DNA of 64,000 nt from Rallus limicola (taxonomy: Eukaryota > Chordata > Aves > Gruiformes > Rallidae): NCBI GenBank assembly GCA_022605955.1, contig JAKCOZ010000010.1, positions 744,001 through 808,000 of the forward strand. Direction: 5' to 3'. The notes below the pieces were generated by a model. It ran no database searches and was not told where the DNA came from. It saw only the letters and a list, made by a program, of their open reading frames with translations. Below are positions 38,836 to 51,849 of this stretch, piece after piece. Within the stretch, counting starts at the first letter, position 1, and each line of letters starts with the position of its first letter. The position numbers and the translations under genes were made by a program.

Positions 38836-41800
38836 AGTTGAGATGACTGCAGTTATGTGAACCACAGGCCAGGACACATTGCTGCTGAGTACATGATAGG
38901 GTATGTGTATGTTTCCACTGCAAAGGAGGGGAGCTGCCTCCCCCAACCTGCTTCAGCTCCCCAGTGCATGCCCACTCTTAATAATTCCTCTGCATCGCAC
39001 ATAGAAGGTGCAAGCTGACTCCATGACTACTGTCAGCTCCAGCACCAGAGGGAATGTATTTTAGGGCTGAGGCAAAGCTAATGTACTGTTGCAGTCTGGA
39101 GTTTTTTTTCCTGCATGGATGTTTTTGGGAGGGCATTAGATATGCTGTAAATATTTGTCTTCTGGCTATGTGTGCTATAACTTGCTTGCATTCATAGCAC
39201 CTATAAACAAAAGTCTACATTTAGGAGAGAAGATGCCTTCATGTACATGAATAAATAACAACCTATTCCTTTTGTCAAAAGCCACCTTAATAATTTGATT
39301 GTTTATTTCACATAATTTGATCAATCAGTCCTCCAAGCAGATTTGGAAGTAATGAGAAAAAAAAGCTATATTGTGGAGCTTGCTGTTGTTACTCACAGGT
39401 CTGAATCTTAAACCTACTAAGGTCTATTCATCTTTAAGGCTTGGACTCGATCTTTCTTTCTGTCTATGTGTAATAGATCCCATGCTAGAATACACTGACC
39501 TCTGTGGAATGATCATAACTTATGCCAGTAAAGGACTTGAGTGGCATTCAAACCTTTCTGTACAAGATAGTGGAGTCCTCAAAACTTGTGTACATCACAC
39601 ACTTTTACTTCCTTTCACTTGCTGTTTCTCTAGGAAGTCTATTTCTATGTTTGAAATAATGTGTGTCCTTAAGTACTTGTTATGAATTGAATGAATGCAT
39701 TTTTGTGTAAAAATGTTATTAGGATCAAAACCTTTAGGTTTGATTCCGGTGTTCTGTAATCCAGAATCTGTTTCTGGAATTGAGCATGAAAATAATACTA
39801 ATTTTCGTGTTTATCTAGTTAGGACATTAGCAATCTGCCTTATTTGATATGCATATATCAAATACAAGAAAGTAAAACCATTACACTTAAGTACCATTGT
39901 TGTCGATAGTGTACCTAGAGAATCCTGTAAATATTTTTCCAATGCAGTCTACAGGTCAGTGAAGAGAATACACTTTTCTCCTACACTTGTGAAAATAACT
40001 TTATGTAACACAGTGTGAAAATCAATATAGTGGTGAAATGTGCTAATTAGTACCACCAAAATACTTTCTGTGGCTGCTCTCACGCTACATTAAAATACCT
40101 CTAAAAGCAGGGTGGGAATTGACATGATTACAGGCTGCAAAATTATTCTGCAGTAGCTGTGGCATAACATAGCCAAAGTTTCCAGCTGGCAACACTCAAG
40201 ACTGTTTGAGAGGCAAAGAAACATTGCTGACCTAGTTTATTCTTTGTCATCATTCCTGTATTTTTGTTCTCTGAAGTACCAATATTACATGTTAACAGGC
40301 ACTGAATGTTTTCATCAGACTTTCTTGTCTCATTCAAATGCTTTGACCTAAAAATCATAGTCTTTTTACATTGAGAACTGTAATGTGAAATGCTAAAGCC
40401 TTTCTTTGGTATTTCTGTGCAACTTTAATGTGAAAGAACATGTTCCTGGCTTTTGAATATACAGAGTCTTCTAGAGTTGGCATTGACTCTGTGAGACAGA
40501 TACCACAACTGAAATGTAAAGTTTCTTCCTCTGTGTCTTACAGTGATTGTCCTCATATGAGATGCATTTGTAGTAACAGTCCCAAGTGACAGTTTTGATA
40601 AATACATGTTTGTGAGCAAGAGCAAAAATCTCTTGTTACAGCATTTTTGGTCATCATGCAGGAGTTAGCAAGTAGGCTTTGAAAGTGTTGCTGGGGAGAA
40701 GGGGAACAGATGGACTCTTATTTTAAAATTCAGTTTAATGTTCACCCTGTTTTATGTGGTCATCACAAATAACTGCCCTCAGTGGCAGTATCATTCGTTA
40801 TATTGCTGAATGTTAGACTACAGTTCTAGAGTAAAACCAGAAGCAAAGGCCAAGAACCAAGTAAGTTTTAGATTCTGAGTGAATAATTATAATCCTTCAC
40901 TGGATATAAGATTCTCTCATTGTATATCAATCTCAGCAGCAAGATCATCCTCTGCAGAGCAAGCAGTTTAAGATAAATACTGTGAGGTGGGTGCTGTTCC
41001 CTGGAACTGCATTTGATCTGTTCCTGCTCAGTCAGAGCACCGGAGCACTTGCCCTTTACTCCTCCTGCACCATCTCTGTGGTCACTTCTTAAATTTTAGA
41101 TCATCCTTTGCCCATACAGTAAGCAAGGCATTGTCACCCTCCTCCCTGGAGGACTCTGAGCATTAGACATCCCTACTAGTCCTGAGAGCAGCCTCCAGGT
41201 AGTGCTTCTTGCCCAAGTGAGCAATAAAAACACAAGCAGGCATCAGGAATGAGAAATGTGTTCAGAGTAGAGAAGGAAGTAACATGCTGTTGATTGAGGT
41301 TGCTTGAATCAGAGGTGAAACCAGGAAGGAAGTTGTGACTCACCATGTATTAGTTCCCAGCATGGCAGCTCCTGAAGTGATGCTGTTCTCCAAGGAAGTG
41401 GCAGCAATGTAATTTTGAGACCATTTTAATGTGCTGCATGTGTCTATCCTTAATATTGCAAATAATAAATCTGAGGGCTACTCAGGCAAACCTTCAGGTG
41501 GAAGGCTTCAGCTCCAACCTGAAGCCATTAGGAACTGTTTGTTAGCCCTTGCAAGGCAGGGTATAGCAAACAAAAAGTTCTAATTTTACAGCTCTATTGC
41601 ACCTCTTTTTATGCAGAATAGACATCTCATCTGAATGTGATTAGTGCCAGAAGCCGTGTGGTTTGGCATACCATTGGGACCCATCTTACCTAATAGCCAA
41701 GTAAAAGTGAGGCTTGTAAAAGGCATGACCTTTAAACCTATAAGCAGCAAACGTCAGTAGCAATAGCCACATACAAGGGTAGTTCATCGCTCCTATCCTG

Positions 41801-43399
41801 AGCACCTTGCTGATGATATGATGAGGTTTTGTCTGAAAGTGGTCACAAGAGGACACCTAGGCTTAGGGCTACACAGCTGTGTGGTACGAGAGAGAGGTAC
41901 TTAGTGACCAGACTTGAAATATCAAAGTGTAGGAACTCACTAATACACCAGAAAAAACATACAGTCATAAATCATATAAAGGACATATATTTCAATTGCA
42001 TTGTAATTATGCTAACCACATGCCTTTAATTGCAAAATGTAACATATGGTCTTATAGAAAAACCTATAAAAACCTTAAAAAAAGCCATATTTATAACAGC
42101 AGTCCAGATCAGTGCTATACCAATTTATTTCACCCCCTGAAAGCTTCCTGATGTTAATATTAATTACATTCATTATCAGACATTTCATTTTTTGGGACAA
42201 AGTGTGAACTATGGCCACTGGACAGACTTCTGAAGAAGAAAATAGGGCATATGAACTCTTATTTTTCAGTCATATGTAGTCAGTCATACTCGGTCTAAGG
42301 GATGTCTTGGACTGCTGTAGCAGTTTCTTTTTTCTCATATATGCATGTATAACATATAGGCATGGCACATGTGTTAAGCTCTTTGATGTAATGTATGCTG
42401 ACTTACATTGAGTAGACAAACATAAATAGGTAAATTAATGTTAGGAGTTCTCAAATGGGAAATTTTCTCTAAGTTCTGCTTAAAGTAGCCAGTATGTACT
42501 GGTAGTGTTTGTGAATTTTTCAGTTTATTTTTCCTATTTGATCTATGTATTTTCTATTAGAAAATGGAGAAGGGACAAATAAAGACCATACAAAGCTATC
42601 ACTTGATGTTTAGCAAATTTAATAATTGACATAATGGATGGCACTTGCTAAGGCAAAATACCATAAGTAAGAACAGTGATTTAGTGCATCAGATTCTTCA
42701 ACTAAATAATAAATACTTCAAAATGCTTTCTTATGGGAGAAACCTATAAGAGAATTTAGAGCAATATGCATGACAACAGTGCTGTGTGGACATTCATGCA
42801 AAGTTTTTATCTAATTTAGTAGCATGCTACAGTATGAAGTAATACAAACTCAGGATTTACTTCTGATTCACAGAATTCACAGGGAGCTTCAAAATGTCAT
42901 TAGGAAAGTTCTCTTACATGTATTTTATTGTTGTCCACAGAATTGTTTTCAACTTGTAGAAGTGTTTTAAGCATAACAAAAAGCCAGCTAATGCTTAAAC
43001 AGAAGCTTTGCACAGCTTTTCCTGTGCCATTCCTGAAAAGCAATGCTATTCCACTGTAGACCAGCAGCTCTGCCACATAGGTTGCTTCACATCACAGCAG
43101 CTGCCAGTAATCACACATGCAGTTTGCCAAATGGTTCCTGAGTTGCTATGTTACTGCTTAAGTTCAAGATTATCTCCATGAGCAGGATACTGAGCTGGGC
43201 ACTTTGCTGTCATTCCAGTGTGCAACAGTATACACTATTTGCACACACATACTGTCAGACATGTTTTGCCTGTTCTTTTTTGTTAACTTTCTGTGAAGGA
43301 AAAGAACAAGAAGACATTCCATTAACTGGGAAAAAATACATTCTAAGGATTTTCTTTTCCAGGTTTGCCATTCTGCAGCTAACTTCATCTGTCACAATT
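38836..43399. other. Intron 2 sequence without recognisable element
   Basis: AT-rich DNA with no recognisable transposon, exon or RNA gene. The 104-codon open frame at 39371-39685 has no family signature. Confidence 0.5.
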
Positions 43400-45597
43400 T
43401 AAATTCATTCCAAGATTTGAGAGCAAATTTTAGGCTGTTTAAGGAATTGTTAGCCAAGATCTCCTGGGAGGTGGTCCTTCAAGACAGAAATGTTGAGGAA
43501 AGTTGGCTACTTTTCAAGGATGCCTTTCTGAGAGCTCAAGAGCTCTCTGTCCCTCTGAATAAGAAAGTGGGCAGGAGGGGCAGGAGACCAGCATGGCTCG
43601 GCAAGGACCTGCTGGTCAAACTGAGGGAAAAGAAAGGCGAGTACAAGCTCTGGAAACAAGGGTGTGTAGCCTGGAAAGAATACAGGGATGCTGTTTGGCA
43701 TTACAGAGATGGGATCAGGAAAGCCAAGGCACAGATGGAACTGAACTTGGTGAGGGATGTTAAAAACAAGAAGGGATATTACTGGTACATTGGCCAGAAG
43801 AGACAGGCCAAAGAGAGCGTACCCCCTTTGGTAAATGAGAAAGGAGAATTGGCTGCAACTGATGTGGAGAAGGCTGAGGTACTGAATGAGTTCTTTGCCT
43901 CAGTCTTCTCTGGCAGCCAGGATTCTCATAATTCTCAAGTCCCAGAACCTTGCATCCCTGGACCTCTAGGTGGGAACTGGGGGAGTAAATCCCCCCACAC
44001 TGTAAGGGCAGAGCAAGTCCGAGACCGCCTCATGAGGCTGAATGTCTACAAGTCTGTGGGGCTGGATGACATGCACCCCAGGGTCCTGAAGCAGCTGGCT
44101 GATGTGGCTGCTGAGCCGCTCTCCATCGTATTTGAAAAGTTGTGGCTGTCGGGCGAGGTCCTCAGTGACTGGAAAAAGGGTCATGTCACTCCCATTTATA
44201 AAAAAGGGAGCAACGAAGACCCGGGGAATTACAGGCCGGTGAGCCTCACCTCTGTGCCTGGGAAGATCATGGAACAGATCCTCCTGGATGACATGTTGGA
44301 GCACGTGAGGGATGAGCACCTGATCTGGGACAGCCAGCACAGCTTCACCAAGGTAAGGTCATGCCTCACCAATCTGGTGACCTACTATGGTGGAGTGACA
44401 GCATTGGTAGATAAAGGGAAGGTGTCCAGTGTCATCTACCTGGACTTGTGCAAGGCCTTTGACATGTTCCTCCACCACATCCTTATCTCTAAATTGGAGA
44501 GATGTGGATTTGATGAGTGGACAATCCAGTGGATAAGAAAGTGGTTGAAAGGACACAGACATAGGGTGATGGTCAATGGGTCTGTGTCCAGGTGGAGGCT
44601 GGTGAGAAGCGGTGTCTCTTAGGGGTCTGTCTTAGGACCGGTGCTCTTTAACATCTTTATCAATGACCTTGATGATGGAATTGAGTGCACCCTCAGCAAG
44701 TCAGCGCATGACACCAAGCTGAGTGGTGTGGTTGACACAAAGAAGGAAAGGAAGCCAACCAGAGGGATCTTGACAGGCTGGAAAGGTGGGCCCGGGTGAA
44801 CCTAATGAGGTTCAACACTGCTAAGTGTCAGGTGTTGCACTTGGGTTGGAAGAATCCCAGACATGTTTACAGACTGGGAGAAGAGCTCCTTGAGAGTAGC
44901 CCTGCTGAGAAGGACCTGGGTGTCATGGTGGATGAGAAACTTCACATGAGCCAGCAGTGTGCTCTTGCAACTTGGAAGGCCAATGGTATCCTGGGCTCCA
45001 TCAGAAGAGGGGTGGCCAGCAGGGACAGGGAGGTGATTGTTCCTCTCTACTCTGCCCTCGTGAGGCCCCATCTGGAGTCCTGTGTCCAGATCTGGGGCCC
45101 CCAATGCAAGAAAGATGCAGAAGATGTTGGAGAGGGTTCAGAGGAGGGCCATGAAGATGATCAGAGGGCTGGAGCAACTCCCCTACAAAGAGAGGCTGAA
45201 GGATCTGGGCTTGTTCAGCCTAGAGAAGAGAAGGGTATGGGGGGACCTCATTGCAGCCTTCCAGTACCTGAAGGTAGCATACAAACAGGAGGGGAATCAA
45301 CTTTTTAAAAGGGTAGACAATGGCAGGACAAGGGGGAATGGATTACAACTAAAGGAAGGAAGGTTTAGATTAGATCTTAGGGGGGAGTTTTGTACAGAGT
45401 GTGGTGAGGTGCTAGAACAGGCTGCCCAGAGAGGTGGTGGGTGCCTGGAGGTGTTGAAGGCCAGATTGGATGGTGCCCTGGGCAACCTTGTGTAGATCCA
45501 AGCCTTGAGGTTGGTGGCCCTGCCTGTGGCAGGGGGGTTGGAACTCTATGATCCTTGGGGTCCCTTCCAACCCATGCCATTCTATGATTCTATGATT
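43400..45597 (+). mobile_element. CR1 LINE copy C, 5'-truncated, best preserved in the window
   Basis: A 2.2-kb CR1 running from the endonuclease/reverse transcriptase linker to the 3' end, with two ATTCTATG units at 45579-45594. A frame of about 400 codons (43417-44622) is open through [69 protein letters not shown] and MVNGSVSRW. It ends at a TAG (44620-44622) where related copies have the glutamine of GVPQGSVLGP. Beyond the stop the palm box reads SAHD (44701-44712) instead of FADD. Two compensating frameshifts follow, near 44740 and 45110. The C-terminal blocks [15 protein letters not shown] and [20 protein letters not shown] are otherwise well kept. It is sense to ADCY1 and not functional. 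Confidence 0.96.
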
Positions 45598-48526
45598 TGT
45601 GTTCCCCATCACCTTTTCTATAAAAACTAATTTCATTTGGAGTTTAGCTTTCCTTCAGGCACACTTTATTAAGAATTTCTGAGTTTGACAAGGAAATAAT
45701 GTACTAAATCTGAATCGCACTTGCTGTTTTTAATGAGTGAATATACTCGCAGCTTCCTTAGCATGTTTGTGGTTGGTCCTTGCTTTTCCATTTGAAAGGT
45801 GAAGAGAATTTCTGCTGATGGGTTAAGTTCATTTTTCTGCTCTGTGAAGACAAATGTGAGGGTGAGTAGTAAAGGAAAAAGGCTTTTAGATTTTTCTACT
45901 CTAGATTAGAAAAAAATCTAGATTTTCCAAAGTTTTAGATCTTAGGAGATTCCATTTTACTGTTTTGCACTGTGATTTGCTTTGGTATTGCTATAGTAAA
46001 GGCATCCGTAGTTTTTGAAATACAATCTGCTTACCACTTAGGTTCTAAAATTATTGCTTTTGACTTCAGTTTTTTGGTCTTCTAAAATCCTTAGTCAGCT
46101 TACACCTGCTACTGAGCTCAGTTTCTATCACTAGCAAAATTTGTATGGAATACTGAACAGTTCTTGTTTGTTCCACTACTGGCAAAAATCTGCAGTAATA
46201 AAGGACGTGTACTGATACTGAATGGCTACTGCAGTTCTGAAGTATGCTATATCAAATAATAGAAATGTTGTGAAGCACTGGCACTGGTGCAGTAATATAT
46301 CTTTAATATTTTTTTGACACTTCCCCCATTCTGTACTCCTGGACCCTTAGCTATAGAGTGTCTACTCCTGCAGTGAGGAAAGAGGACTGGAGGTGTCTGT
46401 GGCCTTTCTCCCCCCCATTCCCCTACCCTGGCCCCAGTTGTTAGCAAAGTGTCAGAGCAAGTTTGCCACATATCTATGTGGAGCTGACGGAGATACTGGG
46501 GTTTGGGAGAAGTGTGGTGAGGGAGGATGTCATATCTCATGGGGCAGAGGAAAAACAGGGAGTGCTATAGTTCCATCTTGAACTGTAACATGTAGCATGC
46601 CCTTAGAGAAAAATCCTGCTAACATTGCTCTGTATGGTGCTTCAGACTCCAGCAAACCTGACCCGACACAAGTCTCAGTTGCAGGCCTGCCTAGGAATTA
46701 CATTAGCACTTCTGTGTTCCCTTCAGTTATGACATTGGCGGGTGATTGGTACCCTTCCTGATAATTTTTAAGGCTCTTCTTTGTTTGAATCAGACAGTCC
46801 TTTTTATAAAGAAGTTAACTTTTTTGAACTTGTGCTTAAAGTGTCTCTTTCTGTTTTCAACACATATATGCAACATATATACATATTGTTAGTGCTACTA
46901 TGAGGAGATCATTTCACTGGAAGATGAAACCTGACCTTCCTGACTCTGCAAGAGAATGGGTGAAATATTTTCTTTCCACACTGGAAGATTTAGAACAGTA
47001 TGTTCAGTGGCTGTCCTGTGCCCCCCAAAGTTTCATCCTCATTGATAAACCTTCAAAAATCTGCTTATTAAAATCCTACTAGAATTTAATAGATAGAAAC
47101 AAAGACATTTATTAAACTTACATTTAATAAGAAAAAAACCCAACAAAACCACTCCCATTTGACTTTCCTTTGTTTTCCTAGCAGATATTTTAAGGTATAT
47201 CATACTGGTATCTTCCCATGCCCCCTAACCTGCTCAAAATATTTCCACTGCTGGTAGCATGTCTTTGCTGATCCACGCATCTTTTGAACAGAATAGTGAG
47301 TAAGACAAAAATAAGCAGTTTGTGTTGAGACCAGAACTCTGATTTTGAGTACATTTGAAATGTGTGTTTTAAGGAATAATTCCATAATTGCTGATCATTC
47401 TGTCACCGGTGGTTGCACCCAAGGAAGTTTTCGGATGTCTCTTCTCCTTCCCCATGTTCACTGCAGAAAAGCAAAGAGAGGAGCATATGAGGACAAGGAG
47501 GAATTGGTTTCAAAGAACCAGAGAAACATGAGAGCACACAGTTTTGAGGCAATGCTACAGTTCACCTGGTTGTTTCTCTTATGTATCTCATAAAAATGGA
47601 AACAACGGCCTCCTTTAATAAAATACTCTGCATTGACTATAAATAAGATTTCCATTTTGGTTTTTATTTATCTCATATGATAATCTATGGAAATACAATT
47701 TAGCATGGAGAGACGCAGCAAGTACATCCAGTTTATGAATAGAGAGTTGTGAGGGGTCATCCAACTGCACAGCAGGCAATGGAAAAGAAAGGAGAGGATG
47801 CTATCTTGGAACATTAAGACATTTTTTCTGCATTTCACTTCTTTTCTGATGAAGGGAGAGTGGGATCATAAATGATTTACAACTCACTAAAGAAAATTTA
47901 AAATGTATCATAGTCATTTCCCATACCGATGTCAAAATAAATAATTTTGTACAATAGGAATAGAATGTGGAATTGGACTGGATAGTATTGTTTGTGGAGT
48001 TGCATGAAATTATTATAAATCAAGGTGCAAATTTCAAAGGGACTTTGAGACAGTCATCAGTGTTTGGAAGAAGCAGTAAAATAAGTAAAACTGTTTTCAA
48101 CCCTGAGGGGGAATGGCATCTTCATTTGGAGACAGGCAAAAGAAATGTATTAGGAACATGCACTGAGGACTACCATAAAAGCAGAGAGGGACTGTGGGAG
48201 GGAGAAGCTGTCCAGGCCAGGGATGAGAGAGGGAGTTCTGCTGAGAAGCTTCCAAATTGGAGAAAGCTGAAGAGAGTGTTGGGGCAGAATAGAGCGTGCA
48301 GATGATGGAAACAGTTGTTTCAACAGTCTCTGCTTATCTGTTGCCTGCTTACTTCCCTGATAGGGAAAGAGAAATCACACTGCTGCCAGCTGTGAGCTGC
48401 CCTGGTATTTTTAATGTCCCACTTTGTGTGGCAATGTGGCAGGATGGCATCAGGCCTCCCCAGGAAGCCACAGGCACACATTCATGATCCTTGTGCTGCT
48501 GTCCCCCTTGGTACACAACAGTCAGA
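45598..48526. other. Intron 2 sequence without recognisable element
   Basis: AT-rich intron. The 112-codon open frame at 47967-48305 has no recognisable motif. No exon or repeat family is identified. Confidence 0.5.
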
Positions 48527-48660
48527 GAAGACCTCTGGAGATCATTGAGTCTAACCATCCCCTCAAAGCAGGATGACCAGCTACATCAGGTCTGGTCACC
48601 TGTGACTTCTTCTAACTAACTCTTGAATAACTAGAAGACTGCATTTCTCCAGGTTCAACC
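48527..48660 (-). mobile_element. Old CR1 3'-end fragment, antisense (tentative)
   Basis: GAAGACCTCTGGAGATCATT, followed by AGTCTAACCATCCCCTCAAA and GCAGGATGACC, resembles the 3' untranslated region of an older CR1 subfamily read in antisense. Similarity fades after about 48600, so the distal boundary is a guess. Confidence 0.5.
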
Positions 48661-49795
48661 TGGAGTGATATTTGCTATACAGCAATGTTCTGTATCTGAA
48701 TGTTCTAAACATCAAGTAGTAATATAGGATCTTTTTGGCCATTAACAATGGGAAACAGGTTTGGTTTCTTTTCCCTAATTTCTCTGCCTTTGCATATTTT
48801 CCTTCTTTGTCATGTGCATAATGATGCTAGTTGTTGAGTAGTGCAAAGGTAACCCTGAGCAATTCCTAATTGGCTTGGCGTGTACATTTTGACTTGTTTT
48901 AGAATTGAATGTTTGTTTGTCCTTTTCTTATTTCTAGCAATGCTGCATTGTTGTTGGAAAAAGAAATTTGGATGTTTTTCTAAAATCCTTTTCAAACTTA
49001 ACTAAGTCTTCATTAATAATGTAGAAATCATTAATGAGGATAAGACAGTTGGCAGAGGCAGCCAGTTTGGCATTCTAAATCCCAGGCTAGGACTGGCAGT
49101 TTAAAATACAAATGTAATGAAAAGTGTCGTCAATGAAGAAAATATAGATTCTCATCTGTTGTTTTCCTTTCTTTCTGAGATTTTTGCAGGGAATGCAAAA
49201 TCATTGTCACTCTCTGAAAATAGTATTTTCTTTCAGCATGTAATTTCATTTTAAACCATGTTAATGCTGAATGAAGATTTACATCAGTAGAAGAAAAGAG
49301 TTCCTAAAATAGCATAGTCATAGAGCCAAGACTTAAGTTTCTAGATAGAAATCAGATGTAGTAAGCCTAAGCAGCATTGTGGATCAGTGAAAAAGGTGAA
49401 AATGTGGAAGTGTTTTTCTCTCTACTGGCTATGTGTTTTGGAATATACCACATGTTGAGGCTACCTCAATACAACATGATTTGTTACCAATAAGAAGGTC
49501 TGCAGCATGAGTGTTTTTATATTCTAGTCAAAGTTGTTGCCAGTTGATTAGTGCTCCCTGTCTCACTCTTTCAGTTTTTTTCTGTCACCACCCATCTATG
49601 TCAGAAGCAACAGCCACTCAAGCATGAATGTCACCGCAAGTGTGCTTTGGTGCTGTCCCTTGTTCCATTCAGTGCACTATGCAGCCATGCACCCTAGTTT
49701 TCCTTTTAGTCTGCTTTTCAGATTATTTTTAGAATTGGATCAGCCATACAGGAGCAAATGAAAAAAATCAGACAATGATGATAGGACTTACTGAA
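48661..49795. other. Intron 2 sequence without recognisable feature
   Basis: AT-rich DNA. No exon, repeat or RNA gene is seen. Confidence 0.5.
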
Positions 49796-50294
49796 TAGGA
49801 TTTACTCGGCATTGGTGAGGCCGCACCTTGAGTACTGTGTCCAGTTCTGGGCGCCTCACCAGAAGAAGGACATTGAGGTCCTTGAGCAAGTCCAGATTAA
49901 CCAGCAACCCAGGCTGGTGCAGGGGCTGGAGGGAGTGACTGAGGGAGCTGGGGATGTTTAGCCTTGAGAAGAGGAGGCTGAGGGGAGACCTTATCACTGC
50001 CTACAACTACCTGAGGTTGTAGAGATGTGGGCAATGGTCTCTTCAGCCAAGTGACTGGAGATAGGACAAGAAGCTGCACCAGAGCAGGTTCAGATTAGAT
50101 GCTAGGAAAACCAAATTAACTGAAAGAGTTTTCAGGGCCTGGAACAGGTTGCCCAGGGAGGTTGTTGAGTCACCATTCCTGGATGTGTTTAAAAAAAGGG
50201 TAGATGAGGTACTTAGGGATATGGTTTAACACAGGATGGGAACAGTTGGACTTTATGCTCTTAACGGACTTTTCAAACCTCGTGATTCTGTGAG
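49796..50294 (+). mobile_element. CR1 LINE, 5'-truncated, same type as copy A
   Basis: It begins at the segment for [20 protein letters not shown] sequence (GGTGAGGCCGCACCTTGAGT) and runs through the decayed C-terminus ([49 protein letters not shown]) to the 3' end at CGTGATTCTGTGAG. Wording such as [10 protein letters not shown] matches copy A at 4106-4618 rather than copies B or C. It has several small frameshifts. Confidence 0.9.
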
Positions 50295-51524
50295 ATCTAG
50301 GAAGAAGAGCCCTTTCCCAAACCTTCCAATGGCTTTCAGCTGCAAATCTCTGAATTGATCAACTTTGATCATTCCTGAGGCTGACCCGAAGGGTAATACT
50401 GCTTTGCTTCCTAGATAAGTTTTGTCCAAAATAAAGTAATTTTTTCTTATATTTTTTCTAGAGAGCTAGATGCTGTATTTCATTGTTTTGATACTTTGAT
50501 ACTTTCCATTGTGGGCTGACTCTTACATTTTCTAGTCTCTCCTCCAGTGACAATTATTTATAGACATAATGCTGCTTCCCTTCTTGCCCTGAAAGGTCAG
50601 CAGTGGCTACCCTTTGGGAAGGCCATAATTGCATCTTTCTTTGCTCAGTGAGTCTGAGGCTGCTAAACCACTTTGTAAAACGTTCTACAATTCTTCCTCA
50701 CTTTGCTGTTGTTTTAGTGGTTTGGTTTGTTGGTTGTTTGGGTTTTTTTAACCTGTAATGAAAAAAGCAAGCCACCAGAAGTTGTTACAGGATTTTCATA
50801 AGCTTCCTTCAGGGTCTTGTAATCATGAGACTAATGAGTGTAGGAATCACTATTTTTTTAGACTCCCTTAGACAATCTGGCATTTGCAGGTTTCTATGCT
50901 GTTTCAGTGCTTCATCCTGCAGGTCTCCATTGCTACATTCACAGTGATGTTTGCTATTACTTCCTTGGCTTCTGTTCCATTTGCTGCACGCTGCAGAAGT
51001 TATCTGTGAGTGTTTTATTGACATCTTGCACTGTAACTGTGTTTAATAAGCCATAGAAGAATTACTCAGTAAGCATTGGTGTCTGTAAGAGTCTGTCAGT
51101 GTAATTTTTGTTTGACTGTTTTAGTCTGACTTTCTAGGTAACAGAAACTGAAACTCTGTTATTTCTTCATAGCAGTTTTGGAATTTACCATTGATTTAAG
51201 CAAAATGCCAAAGATCTTTTAATAAACTCACTTAAAGAGTAGCTACAATGAAAATTTAGTCCTTATCAGACATCATAAAACTGGCATTATCTAGGATAAT
51301 GTTGACTGAATTTCAGCATCCTTTGGATTTTACACCATCTTAAAAACAAGAAAAAGCAACAGTTCAAAATACTTTCTTTTGTGGAATATCTGTTCTCTCA
51401 TAGGTAGTCTGCTCATTTTACAACCTCAGTGTATTTCAGGTAAAACAGTATATCAACTGCAAGACACGAGAACTGGGTAACAGAGCTTTGTAAGATCCAC
51501 TGTGGTAAAAACTATTTGTTTTGA
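50295..51524. other. Intron 2 sequence without recognisable feature
   Basis: AT-rich DNA, with a GGTTT-like short run near 50720. No gene or element is seen. Confidence 0.5.
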
Positions 51525-51849
51525 TCAGAGAAATCATTACATATGACATCATGCTCAGCATAAAAGGGAGATAGTTAAGGAGGGACAGTGTGGCTCCAGG
51601 AGGGTCTGAGTGTATGGTCAGCTTGCTGGGTGAAAAATTGTATTGTGTATCACCTACTTTGTATGTTCTGTTCTAAGTCCTGATGTTATTTCCCTCTCCC
51701 TTTGCTTTCCTAGTAAACTGTCCTTACTGCAAACCACAAGTTTTTCTTTTCTTTTTTTCATTCCAATTCTATCCCACATCCCTCTGTGGGGGGAGGAGGG
51801 GTGAAGTTTAGCCCCAGCTAGCTCAGCTGCTAGCTGGGGCTAAACCACA
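51525..51849 (+). mobile_element. 3' part of an avian LTR, sense to ADCY1, 0.9 kb before exon 3
   Basis: Landmarks in order are TATGACATCATGCTCAG (CRE/AP-1-like), CATAAAAGG TATA box (51559-51567), a transcribed region, AGTAAACTGTCCTTA (AGTAAA 51712-51717 in the polyadenylation position), CACAAGTTTTTCTT, and a terminal GCTGGGGCTAAACCACA. This order matches the promoter-to-end part of an LTR family I know from many birds. The 5' portion (U3 upstream of the CRE-like site) is absent or unrecognisable. A perfect palindrome lies next to the terminus. It is noncoding. Confidence 0.78.
51807..51844. repeat. Perfect 16-bp inverted repeat with 6-base loop at the LTR end
   Basis: TTTAGCCCCAGCTAGC (51807-51822), loop TCAGCT, then the exact reverse complement GCTAGCTGGGGCTAAA (51829-51844). 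The right arm is the normal LTR terminus. The left arm replaces sequence expected there in related LTRs. Confidence 0.92.

Noticed and set aside
39371..39685. 104-codon open frame in intron 2
   Set aside because: No motif, no splice context, and such lengths are expected by chance in 64 kb.
43417..44622. Long open frame of 401 codons that could be taken for a host gene
   Set aside because: Its motifs ([26 protein letters not shown]) are CR1 reverse transcriptase, and it is part of copy C.
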